Source: DASWJZ01 sp963805325
GTDB lineage: Bacteria > Pseudomonadota > Alphaproteobacteria > Rhizobiales > Afifellaceae
Assembly (NCBI GenBank): GCA_963805325.1
Contig: CAWDTS010000018.1
Coordinates: 1-64,000 of the forward strand
Direction of reading: 5' to 3'
DNA length: 64,000 nt
Shown: one piece after another, positions 18,802-30,246 of the stretch
How the letters are laid out: the number at the start of each line of letters is the position of its first letter
Numbering within the stretch: the first letter of the stretch is position 1
The notes under the pieces: generated by a model
What the model was told of the DNA's origin: nothing
The model's input: the letters and a program-made list of their open reading frames with translations, nothing else
Databases searched by the model: none
Made by a program: the position numbers and the translations under genes

Positions 18802-19827
18802 ATGACGCCGGTGACCGAACCGATGGAAGCGCCGCAGCGACGCACGTTCGCGCTCTGGTTCAGGAACCAGATGCGCAATATCGCGCCTTTCGCCACCCTG
18901 CTCGCGCTCGTCATTTTCTTCAGCGTGTCGAGCCCGTCGTTCCTGACGATGGCGAACCTGCAGAACATCCTGAACCAGGTGTCGATCACCGGGATCATCG
19001 CCGTCGGCCTGACCTTCGTGATCCTGTGCGCCGAGATCGACCTCTCGGTCGCGGCGATCGCCAACGTCACCGGCATCGTGGTCGCCTGGTTCACGCTGCA
19101 GGAGTCCTACGTGAACATCGCGAACATCCCGCTTTCGGGCGGATTTGCCGTGCTCTTCGCGCTGCTCGCCTGCTTTGCGCTCGGCCTCGTCAACGCAGCC
19201 GGCGTCAATTTGATCGGCATTCCGTCTTTCATCATGACGCTCGCCATGATGCAGATCGCCGACGGTATCTCCGCGCTGCTCGTGCGCGGACAGATCGCCT
19301 ATGCCGTGCCGCCGATCATCTCTACGCTCGGTTCCGGCCGGATCGGGGGCGTGCCGTGGATCGTGATCGTCTGCGCGACGATGCTCCTCGTCGCCCACAT
19401 CGTGCTGACCTACACGCGCTTCGGCCGCTACGTTTACATGGTCGGCGGCAATCGCGAGGCCGCAGAATATTCCGGCGTCAACGTCAAGCGCATGATCGGC
19501 ACTGTGATGGTGATCGGCGCGGTCTGCTCCGGCATCGCCGGCATGCTCGGCGTCGCCTATTTCGGCAGCGCCCAGCAGAACGAGTTCACCCCCTATCTGC
19601 TCGACGCGATCGCCGCCGTCGTGGTCGGCGGCACCTCGCTTTTCGGCGGGCGCGGCGGCATCGGCAACACGATCGTCGGCCTCTTCGTGCTCGGTGTCCT
19701 GAACAACGGCCTCGACCACGTGCAGATCGACCCGTTCCTGAAGATCCTGATCCGCGGCCTGATCCTGCTCATAGCTCTGATCATCAACGTCTATGCGCAG
19801 CGGCTGAGAGAGACGACGAAGGCCTGA
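18802..19827 (+). CDS. Sugar ABC transporter permease, RbsC type
   Basis: 341 residues with about ten hydrophobic spans, a member of the BPD_transp_2 family. Typical segments are ITGIIAVGLTFVILCAEIDLSV near the start and the conserved loop GRYVYMVGGNREAAEYSGVN that contacts the ATPase. GTSLFGGRGGIGNT is also conserved. It has a GGGGAAGAG ribosome site and follows the ATPase by 9 bases. Completes the importer. Confidence 0.95.
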   Translation: MTPVTEPMEAPQRRTFALWFRNQMRNIAPFATLLALVIFFSVSSPSFLTMANLQNILNQVSITGIIAVGLTFVILCAEIDLSVAAIANVTGIVVAWFTLQESYVNIANIPLSGGFAVLFALLACFALGLVNAAGVNLIGIPSFIMTLAMMQIADGISALLVRGQIAYAVPPIISTLGSGRIGGVPWIVIVCATMLLVAHIVLTYTRFGRYVYMVGGNREAAEYSGVNVKRMIGTVMVIGAVCSGIAGMLGVAYFGSAQQNEFTPYLLDAIAAVVVGGTSLFGGRGGIGNTIVGLFVLGVLNNGLDHVQIDPFLKILIRGLILLIALIINVYAQRLRETTKA

Positions 19828-19912
19828 GCCTGACCGCCGCAAAAGCGCGGCGGAAAGCAAAAATAGAGCTTGCCCTTCCTGTCCAGCGATTGCTCCGGCA
19901 TCATCGCCGGCG

Positions 19913-21370
19913 ATGGCCGATATCTTTCTCAGCTACGCGCGCGAGGATCGCGACCGGGTCCGGCAGCTCCAGGCGAGCCTTGCCGATCGCGGCTTTGACG
20001 TCTTCTGGGACCCCGAGATCAGGCCGGGGCACCGCTGGGACGAGGAGCTTCAGCAGAAGCTGGAGTTCGCGAAATGCGTGGTCGTCGCCTGGTCGAAGAC
20101 CTCGGTCCGCTCGCACTGGGTCAAGGACGAGGCGACTTATGGCCGCGACCACGGCCTCCTCCTGCCGGTCACGATCGACGGCACGCCGCCGCCGCTCGGC
20201 TTCCGCCAGATCCAGACGGTCGATCTTTCTCGCTGGCGCGGCGATGTCGACGATCCCGCGCTGCAGGACGTTCTCGACCAGGTAGAGCGGCTGCTTGGGG
20301 AGACGTCACCCCAGCCATCGGTGGCAGCGCGCGCCCGGCCCCCGTCGCGCAAGCCGCGTGGCCTTCTCTTCGCTGCCGGCGCCGCTTCGCTGGCGCTGGT
20401 TGTCGTCATCGCGCTGCTCTGGATGTTCGTGGAGCCGCTGAGAACCTACCTGGAGGGGGCCGTCGGCCTAGCCGGATCGCCGGTTAAGCAAGAGCCTGTG
20501 CCGGCATTGACCGAGACGGCTTCGCTGCCGAAGCCCGGGACGCGCTTCAAGGAGTGCGAGGAGTGCCCGACGATGGTCGTAGTCCCCGCCGGACAATCGG
20601 TCGTCGGAGCGCCGGCCGAAGCTGTCCGCTCCGGCGAGGCCGCAAGCGATCAGGGTCCGCAGCACCGGATCGTCATCACCGCGCCCTTCGCGGTGTCCGA
20701 GCGCGAGATCACGGTCAGCGAGTTCCGCTCATTCGCGGAGGAGACCGGGCGAAAGCAGGATCCGGGTTGCACGACCTTCAGCGCCGGCTTCGTCTGGGAT
20801 GCGAACGCGACCTTCCTCGACCCGGGCTACCAGCAGGAGCCCGACTATCCGGTCGTCTGCGTGAGCTTCGACGATGCGCGGGCCTACGCCGCCTGGCTAT
20901 CGGAGAAGACCGGCGCGTCCTATAGGCTCCTGAGCGAAGCGGAATGGGAATACGCGGCCCGCGCCGGGAGCGAGACGACGTATTCGTTCGGCGACGACCC
21001 TATGGCGTTCTGCCGCTACGCGAACATCGCCGACCTCTCCGCCGCCAAACTGCATCCGGGCTGGAACGTAGCCGATTGCAGTGACGGGCATGCCGGCGCC
21101 GCGCCGACCGGCTCATACGAGGCGAACGCCTTCGGTCTCGCGGACATGCAGGGGAATGTGTGGGAATGGGTCGTCGATTGCTGGCACGGCTCCTACGAGC
21201 TGGCGCCAATCGACGGCAGCGCCTGGACGGCGGACGGCGACTGCGAAAAGCGGGTGGTGCGCGGCGGCAGTTGGGACGTCGGCCCGAAGGACTCGCGCAT
21301 TTCGCTGCGCGGCAAGCTGCCGCCAGATACGCGGCACGTTTTCTATGGCATCCGCCTCGCCCGTTCGTGA
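19913..21370 (+). CDS. TIR domain - membrane span - FGE/SUMF1-like domain protein
   Basis: 485 residues. An N-terminal TIR domain (1-130: DIFLSYAREDRDRV, FDVFWDPEIRPG, SVRSHWVKDEA with the candidate catalytic Glu73) is followed by a basic linker, one membrane span (about 150-173) and a C-terminal FGE-sulfatase/SUMF1 domain (about 212-485: MVVVPAG, ITVSEFRSF, LLSEAEWEYAARAG, GNVWEWVVDCW, RVVRGGSW). The positive residues before the span predict TIR inside and SUMF1 outside. At least seven cysteines lie in the outer part, fitting disulfides in the periplasm. The FGE active-site cysteine pair after GGSW is absent. It follows the ABC operon by 85 bases but need not belong to it. Bacterial TIR domains are often NADases in defence; the function here is not known. 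Confidence 0.88.
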   Translation: MADIFLSYAREDRDRVRQLQASLADRGFDVFWDPEIRPGHRWDEELQQKLEFAKCVVVAWSKTSVRSHWVKDEATYGRDHGLLLPVTIDGTPPPLGFRQIQTVDLSRWRGDVDDPALQDVLDQVERLLGETSPQPSVAARARPPSRKPRGLLFAAGAASLALVVVIALLWMFVEPLRTYLEGAVGLAGSPVKQEPVPALTETASLPKPGTRFKECEECPTMVVVPAGQSVVGAPAEAVRSGEAASDQGPQHRIVITAPFAVSEREITVSEFRSFAEETGRKQDPGCTTFSAGFVWDANATFLDPGYQQEPDYPVVCVSFDDARAYAAWLSEKTGASYRLLSEAEWEYAARAGSETTYSFGDDPMAFCRYANIADLSAAKLHPGWNVADCSDGHAGAAPTGSYEANAFGLADMQGNVWEWVVDCWHGSYELAPIDGSAWTADGDCEKRVVRGGSWDVGPKDSRISLRGKLPPDTRHVFYGIRLARS

Positions 21371-21391
21371 GGCGCTGGCGCCCTTCGCGCG

Positions 21392-21802
21392 TTACTTGTC
21401 GCAGGCGGAAACGAGCACACGGCAACTGCCGCCGCCCTTCGCCTGACAGGCTTTCAACGCCGCCGTTTCGGCAGCGCCCTTCGTTCCTCCCTTGCCGGTC
21501 GCCTTGGCTTTCCCGCCGATCGCATAGGCGCCGCAGCCACCCGAGAAGGTGAGCACGACCTGACACGCGCCCCTGCACGAGCTGATCGCCGACCCGCCCG
21601 CCGCGCTTCGCGACTTGTAGCCCCAGGAAGAGCCCCACCCGGACCCGTCAGGCGAGGCTGCCAGCGCGCCGATGGCCGCCGCGGGTGTGGTCGAAAAAGA
21701 AGCGGCGATGATCAGGTGCGGAAGCGACAAAGCGAGCTTGCAGGGCGGCTGGAAAAAGCATGGCTGGCAATTCCTCCGGATGGACAGAAGAACTCTACCC
21801 AC
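21392..21802 (-). CDS. DUF4189-like small exported protein
   Basis: Up to 136 residues. A hydrophobic N-terminal signal (LALSLPHLIIAASF, TTPAAA) is followed by a cysteine-rich domain beginning GALAASPDGSGWGSSWGY with CRGACQVVLTF and CGAYA, the pattern of DUF4189. The start is uncertain. A strong GGAGGA site lies 10 bases before an ATG that is in another frame (near 21760), so either translation starts upstream at 21802 or this is another frame break near the 5' end. It is convergent with the TIR gene and upstream of nothing obvious. Function unknown. Confidence 0.65.
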   Translation of the reverse strand: MGRVLLSIRRNCQPCFFQPPCKLALSLPHLIIAASFSTTPAAAIGALAASPDGSGWGSSWGYKSRSAAGGSAISSCRGACQVVLTFSGGCGAYAIGGKAKATGKGGTKGAAETAALKACQAKGGGSCRVLVSACDK

Positions 21803-21845
21803 GCGACGCGGAACGCCAAATCTCGAACGGCGGCAGCGCGCTCCG

Positions 21846-21873
21846 AAAAAGAAAGGCCGGCGCGAAGCCGGCC
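21846..21873 (-). terminator. Rho-independent terminator of clpB
   Basis: On the minus strand the stem GGCCGGC/GCCGGCC (21855-21861 and 21867-21873, loop ttcgc) is followed by TTTCTTTTT. It lies about 30 bases after the clpB stop. Stem and loop nearly match the terminator after the DUF4167 gene. Confidence 0.85.
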
Positions 21874-21902
21874 CTCCTCTGATTTCTTCCTCAGCCGGCT
21901 TA

Positions 21903-24509
<2,607 letters not shown>

Positions 24510-24728
24510 CGCTCACCCCTTTCGGCCCGTCCCCCGACCCGAAGCGTCAAACGGACAGCCAGAAACTTAAGATTAAGCCCCCAAACGGGCGGCTCACTCG
24601 TCATATGGTGTAGCGGTTCCGCCGCGCAATCCCGGCCTTTGCGGGATGTGCGAAGGCTGCCCGACGGAGCGCGTCCCCGCATTGACGCAGGACAACAGGA
24701 CAGCCAGTCCGCCGCCCGTCGGGAATCG

Positions 24729-24753
24729 AAAAGGCCGGCGCGAGGCCGGCCTT
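24729..24753 (-). terminator. Rho-independent terminator after the DUF4167 gene
   Basis: A perfect 9-bp stem AAGGCCGGC/GCCGGCCTT with a 5-base loop (24731-24753). On the minus strand it ends in TTTT. It lies 27 bases downstream of the stop codon of the frame-corrected DUF4167 gene. Confidence 0.85.
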
Positions 24754-24779
24754 CGAAGTGGACCTTCCTGGAAGCGTCG

Positions 24780-25633
24780 TCAGTCCGGGAAAGCGGCAAG
24801 CGCCGCCGCCCCGTCGGGCGTGGCATCGCCGTCTGGCGCTGCGGTCTCGGCGCTCTCGGCGCGCGGCGCGCGGGCGCGGCGACGGCGCGGCGCCGGCTGG
24901 CTCTGGCTCGGCGCTTCTTCCGGCGCTGGCGCAGGCGCTACCGCTTCAGCCTCGACCACGACCGGTTCCGGGACATCGGGCTGCCGCTCGTCCTGTCGCT
25001 GAAAGCGCTCGGGCCGGTCGCGCCCATCGCGACCCTCACGGAAGTCGGGCCGGTCACGCCGCTCGTAACGGTCACGCGGGCCGCGCTGCCTGTCGCCCTG
25101 ATCTGTCGGCCTGTCGCCCTGCTGCCTGTCGCCCTGTCCTGTGCCTGTCTGTCGCCCTGTTGCCTGTCGCCCTGCTGCTGTCGGTCGCCCTGCTCGTTGC
25201 CGCGCGATTGCATCGGGCGGAAGCCACGATCCTCTTCGCCGCCCTCGCCGGACTCGAAGCGATCCTCGCCTTCCTCGTCGCCCCGTCCGTCGCCGTTATA
25301 GTCGAAGCGATCACGCCCGCGGCCGTTCGACTGCCGGTCGTCGTCGTAGCCCTCTTCGCCACCTTCGCGGAACTGCGGCTGCGTCTGCTGGAACTGCGCC
25401 TGCGCCGCCATGACGATTCGGTTGTAGTGCTCGGCGTGCTGCAAGTAGTTCTCGGCCGCCACCACGTCGCCGGACACATGCGCGTCGCGCGCCAGAGTCA
25501 TGTATTTCTCCGCCACATGCGCCGCGTTGCCGCGGACCTTCACATCCGGCCCATTCGACTCATAGCTACGCGTAAGCGGATTCGGGCCTTTGCGGCTGCG
25601 GCCGCGGGACCGACGATTCTGATTATGTCTCAT
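24780..25633 (-). CDS. DUF4167 protein, RNA-binding-like, low complexity (one frame break)
   Basis: The N-terminal 80 residues (MRHNQNRRSRGRSRKG through AENYLQHAEHYNRIV) are the conserved DUF4167 domain, basic and probably nucleic-acid binding. The rest is a charged Gly/Asp/Arg/Gln tail with repeated QGDRQ units, ending in APRRRRARAPRAES and ALAAFPD. N- and C-terminal parts are in different frames; one base appears missing inside the repeats between 25136 and 25151. The corrected protein has 284 residues and its stop at 24780-24782 precedes a good terminator. It lies between prmC and clpB as usual in Hyphomicrobiales. The function is not established. Confidence 0.8.
25092..25192 (-). repeat. 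In-gene tandem repeat encoding QGDRQ units
   Basis: The 9-mer gtcgccctg (plus strand) occurs at 25092, 25113, 25128, 25151, 25166 and 25184. The spacings are 21, 15, 23, 15 and 18. All are multiples of three except 23, which marks the position of the frame break in the DUF4167 gene. It is a coding low-complexity repeat, not a CRISPR. Confidence 0.8.
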
Positions 25634-25870
25634 GGACCCGTTCTCTTGTTGACGGTCAACTTTCGTTTCCGGTCCGTCCTGGCGAACGGACTCGGCCTTT
25701 TGCTTGGCGCGCTTGCTACCTCGCCGACCTCGTCTTCCAGAAGGTCAAGACGTCTCATGCGATGGCGACGCGAGCAAACCAGCTTTCGGCGACTATTTTT
25801 TCTATGTCTGCCGGAAAATGAAAGCCAACTCTGTGGCTTCGGTCTGGTTTGCGAGAGGAAGCTAGCCCGA

Positions 25871-26764
25871 TCATCCGACTTTTCCAAGCGCTTTTTTTGC
25901 CGTCTTCAGGTTGGTCCCAAAGAAGGTTTGGCGTCCGCTAACCACACGTTCGCGCCCGGCAATATCGCGCCTGACCACGACACCGGAAAGACACGCATCG
26001 CGACAGAGCGCGGCGACCGATTCACCTTGATCGTAACCCACTTCAAGGGCGATGAGGCCGCCTTCGGCGAGCAGCGATCCGAGCCGCGAGAGGATGGCGC
26101 GATAGGCGTCGAGCCCGTCCGGCCCGCCGTCGAGCGCGGCGCGTGGATCGTGCTCGCGCACCTCCGCCGGCAGGCCCGCGATCGCTGCGCTCCTGATATA
26201 CGGCGGGTTCGCGACGACCACGTCGAAGGGCCCTTCCGGACCCGCGGCGAAATCGATCTTCAGGAAACGCATGCGGCCAGCGACACCGTGCGCCTCAGCG
26301 TTTGAGCGCGCCATGGACAACGCTTCATCGGAGATATCGGTTGCAATGGCGCGCGCGTCTTTCAACTCGCTCAGAAGCGCGATCGCGATCGCACCGGACC
26401 CGGTTCCAAGATCGCAGATCGTAGCCGCTTCAGGAAGACGGTGCGCCTGATCGAGCACCGCCTCGACCAACGTCTCGGTATCGGGCCGCGGCACCAGCGT
26501 CGCATCGTTGAGCTTGAAGGACAGCCCCCAGAACTCGGCTTCACCGAGGATGCGCGCGACAGGTTCACCGCCGTTTCTACGCTTGAGATAGGTACGGTAG
26601 ATGTCTTGCGCAACCGCCGGCATCACGTCGGCGCTCTGCGCCACGAGCGCCGCCATGTCGAGACCGGCCGCGGCGGCAAGGAGAAGCCGGGCGTCGCGCG
26701 CGGCGTCAACGCCTGCGGCCTTCAGCGCCGCGCGTCCTTCGCCAAGCGCCTCGGCGTAGGTCAT
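25871..26764 (-). CDS. prmC: Peptide chain release factor N5-glutamine methyltransferase
   Basis: 297 residues. It methylates the glutamine of the GGQ motif in release factors, using S-adenosylmethionine. An N-terminal helical substrate-binding domain is followed by a Rossmann methyltransferase domain with DLGTGSG (118-124) and the catalytic NPPY (186-189). Its ATG overlaps the prfA stop by four bases (ATGA), so it is translationally coupled to its own substrate gene. Confidence 0.98.
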   Translation of the reverse strand: MTYAEALGEGRAALKAAGVDAARDARLLLAAAAGLDMAALVAQSADVMPAVAQDIYRTYLKRRNGGEPVARILGEAEFWGLSFKLNDATLVPRPDTETLVEAVLDQAHRLPEAATICDLGTGSGAIAIALLSELKDARAIATDISDEALSMARSNAEAHGVAGRMRFLKIDFAAGPEGPFDVVVANPPYIRSAAIAGLPAEVREHDPRAALDGGPDGLDAYRAILSRLGSLLAEGGLIALEVGYDQGESVAALCRDACLSGVVVRRDIAGRERVVSGRQTFFGTNLKTAKKALGKVG

Positions 26765-27840
26765 TCGTCGAACTCGGAAAGCTTCTTCGCCTGGTCGTTG
26801 GCGATCAGCGCGTCGACGATCTCGTCGAGCGCCTCCCCATCGAGCACCTTGTCGAGCTTGTAGAGCGTGAGGTTGATACGGTGGTCGGTGACGCGCGCTT
26901 GCGGAAAGTTATAGGTGCGGATTCGCTCCGAACGGTCGCCCGAGCCGACCTGCCCTTTGCGATCCGCCGCGCGCGTGTCCGCCTGCCGCTGCCGCTCCAG
27001 GTCGAAGAGACGCGCGCGCAACACCTCCATGGCGCGCGCCCGGTTCTGGTGCTGCGATTTCTCGCTCGCCGTGACGATGATCCCGGTCGGGATATGCAGG
27101 ATGCGCACCGCCGATTCGGTGGTGTTCGCATGCTGCCCGCCGGAGCTCGAAGCGCGCGTCGTGTCGATGCGAAGGTCCTCCGACCGGATCGCGATGTCGA
27201 CCTCCTCCGCCTCCGGCAGCACCGCAACCGTCGCCGCCGAGGTATGGATGCGGCCGCTGGCTTCCGTTTCCGGCACGCGCTGCACTCTGTGCACGCCGGA
27301 TTCGAATTTCAGACGCCGATAGACCCCGGCGCCACGCACCATCGCGATGATCTCGCGATAGCCGCCGACCTCGCCCTCGCTCGCCGAAAGCAGCTCGATC
27401 TTCCAGCCGTGCAGCGCTGCATAGCGCTCGTACATGCGAAAGAGGTTGCCGGCGAAAAGCGCCGCCTCGTCTCCTCCCGTCCCGGCACGCACCTCAAGGA
27501 TGGCACTCCGGTCGTCGGCGGCGTCGCGCGGGATGAGGAGGATGCGAAGCTCGTCGCGCACGTCCTCGACTCTGTCGCGAAGCCGCAGCCGCTCGTCTTC
27601 GGCAAGCGCCCGCATCTCGCGATCGGTCGCCGGGTCTTCGATGAGCGCCTCGGTGTCGCGCAGCTCGCGCTCCGCGCTCGCAAGCGCGCGCGCCTTCTCC
27701 GCCACCGGATCGAGCTCAGCGAACTCGCGCGACAGCCGCACATATTCGCTTCCCTGCTGGCCGGCCGAAAGCATCGCCGCGACGGTCTCGTGGCGACGGA
27801 TCAGCGAGCGCAGACGCTCCTCGGGAATCGTGGCGGCCAT
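26761..27840 (-). CDS. prfA: Peptide chain release factor 1
   Basis: 359 residues. It recognises UAA and UAG stop codons and triggers peptide release. The GGQ motif is at 234-236 (SSGGQHANTTESAVR). The codon-recognition tripeptide position reads PET (190-192, RVPETEASGRIHT), which is the P-x-T form of RF1 rather than the SPF of RF2. It is followed by prmC with a four-base overlap. ptsP lies just upstream (7 bases), all on the minus strand. Confidence 0.98.
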   Translation of the reverse strand: MAATIPEERLRSLIRRHETVAAMLSAGQQGSEYVRLSREFAELDPVAEKARALASAERELRDTEALIEDPATDREMRALAEDERLRLRDRVEDVRDELRILLIPRDAADDRSAILEVRAGTGGDEAALFAGNLFRMYERYAALHGWKIELLSASEGEVGGYREIIAMVRGAGVYRRLKFESGVHRVQRVPETEASGRIHTSAATVAVLPEAEEVDIAIRSEDLRIDTTRASSSGGQHANTTESAVRILHIPTGIIVTASEKSQHQNRARAMEVLRARLFDLERQRQADTRAADRKGQVGSGDRSERIRTYNFPQARVTDHRINLTLYKLDKVLDGEALDEIVDALIANDQAKKLSEFDE

Positions 27841-27846
27841 GGTTCT

Positions 27847-30123
27847 TTAAATCGGCACTGCTTTGGCTTCGGCCCAGGCTTGCAACTCGCCGCGAATCTC
27901 GGAAGCCGACGCGCCCTGGTCGATCAGCGCATTCAGGCGCTCGGCTATCGGATTCAGCTCCAGCGCCCGGATCGTCGACTTGACCGGACCGATCGCCGCC
28001 GACGCCATCGAAAGCGAGCGGAAACCGATTGCCATCAGCGCGATTGCGTCGAGCGGACGTCCGGCAAGCTCGCCGCAGAGCGTGAGCGGTTTGCCCGCCC
28101 GATCCGCGGCCCGGGTGACGGTGCGAAGTGCGCGCAGGAACGCCGGGTTGAGCGGATCGAAGCGGCCGGTGAGCCGCGCGTTCGATCGGTCACTGGCCAT
28201 GATGAACTGCATCAGATCGTTCGAGCCGACGGAGGCAAAATCGACGGCGCTGAAGAGCTCGTCGAGCTGAAAGAGAAGCGATGGCACTTCGATCATGGTG
28301 CCAAGAACAAGCCGCGTGGGCCCCGCATGGCCGTGGCGCGCGAGATGGTTCTGTTCGCGCTTCACGATCGCCTTGGCGCGCTCGAATTCGACGACCTCGG
28401 CGACCATCGGGAACATGAGCCTGAGCTCCTGCCCCGCTGCAGCTTTCAGAAGCGCCCGCGCCTGTGTCTTCAGAAGCGCCGGCCGATCGAGACCGAGCCG
28501 GATCGCTCGCCAGCCCATCGCCGGGTTTTCTTCCCGCTGCTGGCGGAAATAGGGAAGCACCTTGTCGCCGCCGACATCGAGCGAGCGGAAGGTGACCGGC
28601 CTGCCGTTCGCCATGTCGATCACCTGCCGGTAGAACGTCTCTTGCTCGTTCTGCCGCGGGAAGGCGGACGCCACCATGAACTGCAGCTCGGTGCGGAACA
28701 GCCCGACGCCGGCGGCGCCCAACTCCTCGACGCGCGGCATGTCCATGATCAGGCCGGCGTTGATCTGCAATGTGATCTCCACGCCGTCGCGCGTGATCGA
28801 CGGCTCGTGACGGGTGAGCCGGTACTGCTCCTGTTTGCGGGCGCGGAAGCGGGCCCTGTCGGCATAGGCCGTCTCGATATCGGCGGGAGGACGAAGGTGC
28901 ACCTCGCCCGTATCGCCGTCGACGATGATCGCGTCGCCCGCTTCGGCGAGCGCCACCACATCTTCGAGTTGGCCGACGGTGGCGATGTTGAGCGCACGCG
29001 CGACGATCGCGACGTGGCTGGTCGGCCCGGCCTCCTCAAGCACCAGCCCGCGCAGCCGTTCGCGGTCGTAGTCGAGGAGATCGGCGGGACCCATGTTGCG
29101 TGCGACCACGATCGCATCGCCCGGCATGTCCGCGGAAAGCGGCCCGTGTGGTCGGCCCATCAGCTCGCGCAGCAGCCGATTGGCGAGATCGTCGAAATCG
29201 TGCAGCCGGTCGCGCAGGAACGGGTCGGTCTGCCGCGTCATCTGCGCGCGCGTGTCGTTTTGCACGCGCTCCACGGCGGCCTCGGCGGTCAGGCCGTTGG
29301 CGATCGCCTCCTGCAGCCGCCGCGTCCAGCCGCGATCCTCGGCGAACATCTTGTAGGCTTCGAGGATCTCACGGTGCTCGCCCGAGCCGACCTCCGCGCC
29401 GCGCGCGAGCAGGTCGTCGACGGAGAGCCTGAGGCTCGCCATCGCCGCATCAAGCCGGCGAAGCTCAAGCTCGACGTCTTCGGCGATGAGCTGTGTCACC
29501 ACCACGCGCGGCTCGTGCAGCACGACGTGGCCGAGCGCGATGCCTTCCGCGAAAGCCGTGCCTTTCAGATGCACCGGGCGGTTGACGTCGAGATCGGCGC
29601 CCGGGATCGTGAGATCCTCCATCTCGCCCGACGCGAACATTTCGGCGAGCACCATCGCCGTCGTCTGCAGCGCCTCGATCTCCTCCTCCGCGTAGTTGCG
29701 GTAGGAGCGGTTCTGCACGACGACGACGCCGAGCGTACGCCCGGCACGCAGCACCGGGACGCCGAGGAAGGAGTGGTAGACCTCCTCGCCCGTCTCCGGC
29801 AGGTAGGCGAAGGCCGGATGCGACTGCGCGTCGGGGAGGTTCAACGGCCGCGCCTCGGCGGCGATGGTCCCGACGAGGCCACGCCCGACCTGCAGCGTGG
29901 CGCGGTGCACGGCGGCCGATTTCAGGCCTTCGGTCGCATAGAGCTCGAGCACGTTGTCGGAGCGCAGCACATAGACCGAGCAGACTTCCGCGACCATGTT
30001 GGACGCGATCAGCCTGACGATCTTGTCGAGCCTCTGCTGGGCGCCGATCGGCTCCGCCATGACCTCGCGGAGTTTCCGCAAGAGCACGCGCGGCCCGGCG
30101 AGCGCTCCCCGGGTTGTCGCCAC
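27847..30123 (-). CDS. ptsP: Phosphoenolpyruvate-protein phosphotransferase PtsP (GAF + EI-Ntr)
   Basis: First enzyme of the nitrogen-related PTS relay; it passes phosphate from PEP to NPr. 758 residues from a GTG at 30123 that has a textbook TAGGAGGA site; the frame is open further upstream but that part looks non-coding. A GAF domain spans about 20-165, then the HPr-binding helical domain, the phospho-His domain with GPTSHVAIVAR (His370) and a PEP-binding barrel with GLFRTELQFM and GSNDLMQF. It sits between lysC and prfA, the usual Hyphomicrobiales order. Confidence 0.97.
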   Translation of the reverse strand: MATTRGALAGPRVLLRKLREVMAEPIGAQQRLDKIVRLIASNMVAEVCSVYVLRSDNVLELYATEGLKSAAVHRATLQVGRGLVGTIAAEARPLNLPDAQSHPAFAYLPETGEEVYHSFLGVPVLRAGRTLGVVVVQNRSYRNYAEEEIEALQTTAMVLAEMFASGEMEDLTIPGADLDVNRPVHLKGTAFAEGIALGHVVLHEPRVVVTQLIAEDVELELRRLDAAMASLRLSVDDLLARGAEVGSGEHREILEAYKMFAEDRGWTRRLQEAIANGLTAEAAVERVQNDTRAQMTRQTDPFLRDRLHDFDDLANRLLRELMGRPHGPLSADMPGDAIVVARNMGPADLLDYDRERLRGLVLEEAGPTSHVAIVARALNIATVGQLEDVVALAEAGDAIIVDGDTGEVHLRPPADIETAYADRARFRARKQEQYRLTRHEPSITRDGVEITLQINAGLIMDMPRVEELGAAGVGLFRTELQFMVASAFPRQNEQETFYRQVIDMANGRPVTFRSLDVGGDKVLPYFRQQREENPAMGWRAIRLGLDRPALLKTQARALLKAAAGQELRLMFPMVAEVVEFERAKAIVKREQNHLARHGHAGPTRLVLGTMIEVPSLLFQLDELFSAVDFASVGSNDLMQFIMASDRSNARLTGRFDPLNPAFLRALRTVTRAADRAGKPLTLCGELAGRPLDAIALMAIGFRSLSMASAAIGPVKSTIRALELNPIAERLNALIDQGASASEIRGELQAWAEAKAVPI

Positions 30124-30246
30124 ACTTCCTCCTAACGGCGCGGGCGCCGATTTCGGCACCGCCGCCGAGCCCTGGGCCCGCCTGCCTCCGCCAAGGCAGC
30201 CGGGCGAGGCGTACTCGGGTCTTACAACTCCCGCGTGCCTCGACGC

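Noticed and set aside
17365..19860. An 800-codon minus-strand open frame opposite the ABC transporter genes
   Set aside because: Antisense shadow of the ATPase and permease genes; composition is dominated by Asp, His and Arg and no motif is visible.
25086..25192. Possible CRISPR-like array
   Set aside because: The units are short, imperfect, spaced by 15-23 bases and encode QGDRQ in the DUF4167 gene.
26881..30135. A very long plus-strand open frame (over 1000 codons) opposite prfA and ptsP
   Set aside because: It is the antisense shadow of two certain genes in GC-rich DNA; its translation is Arg/His/Asp-rich with no domain.
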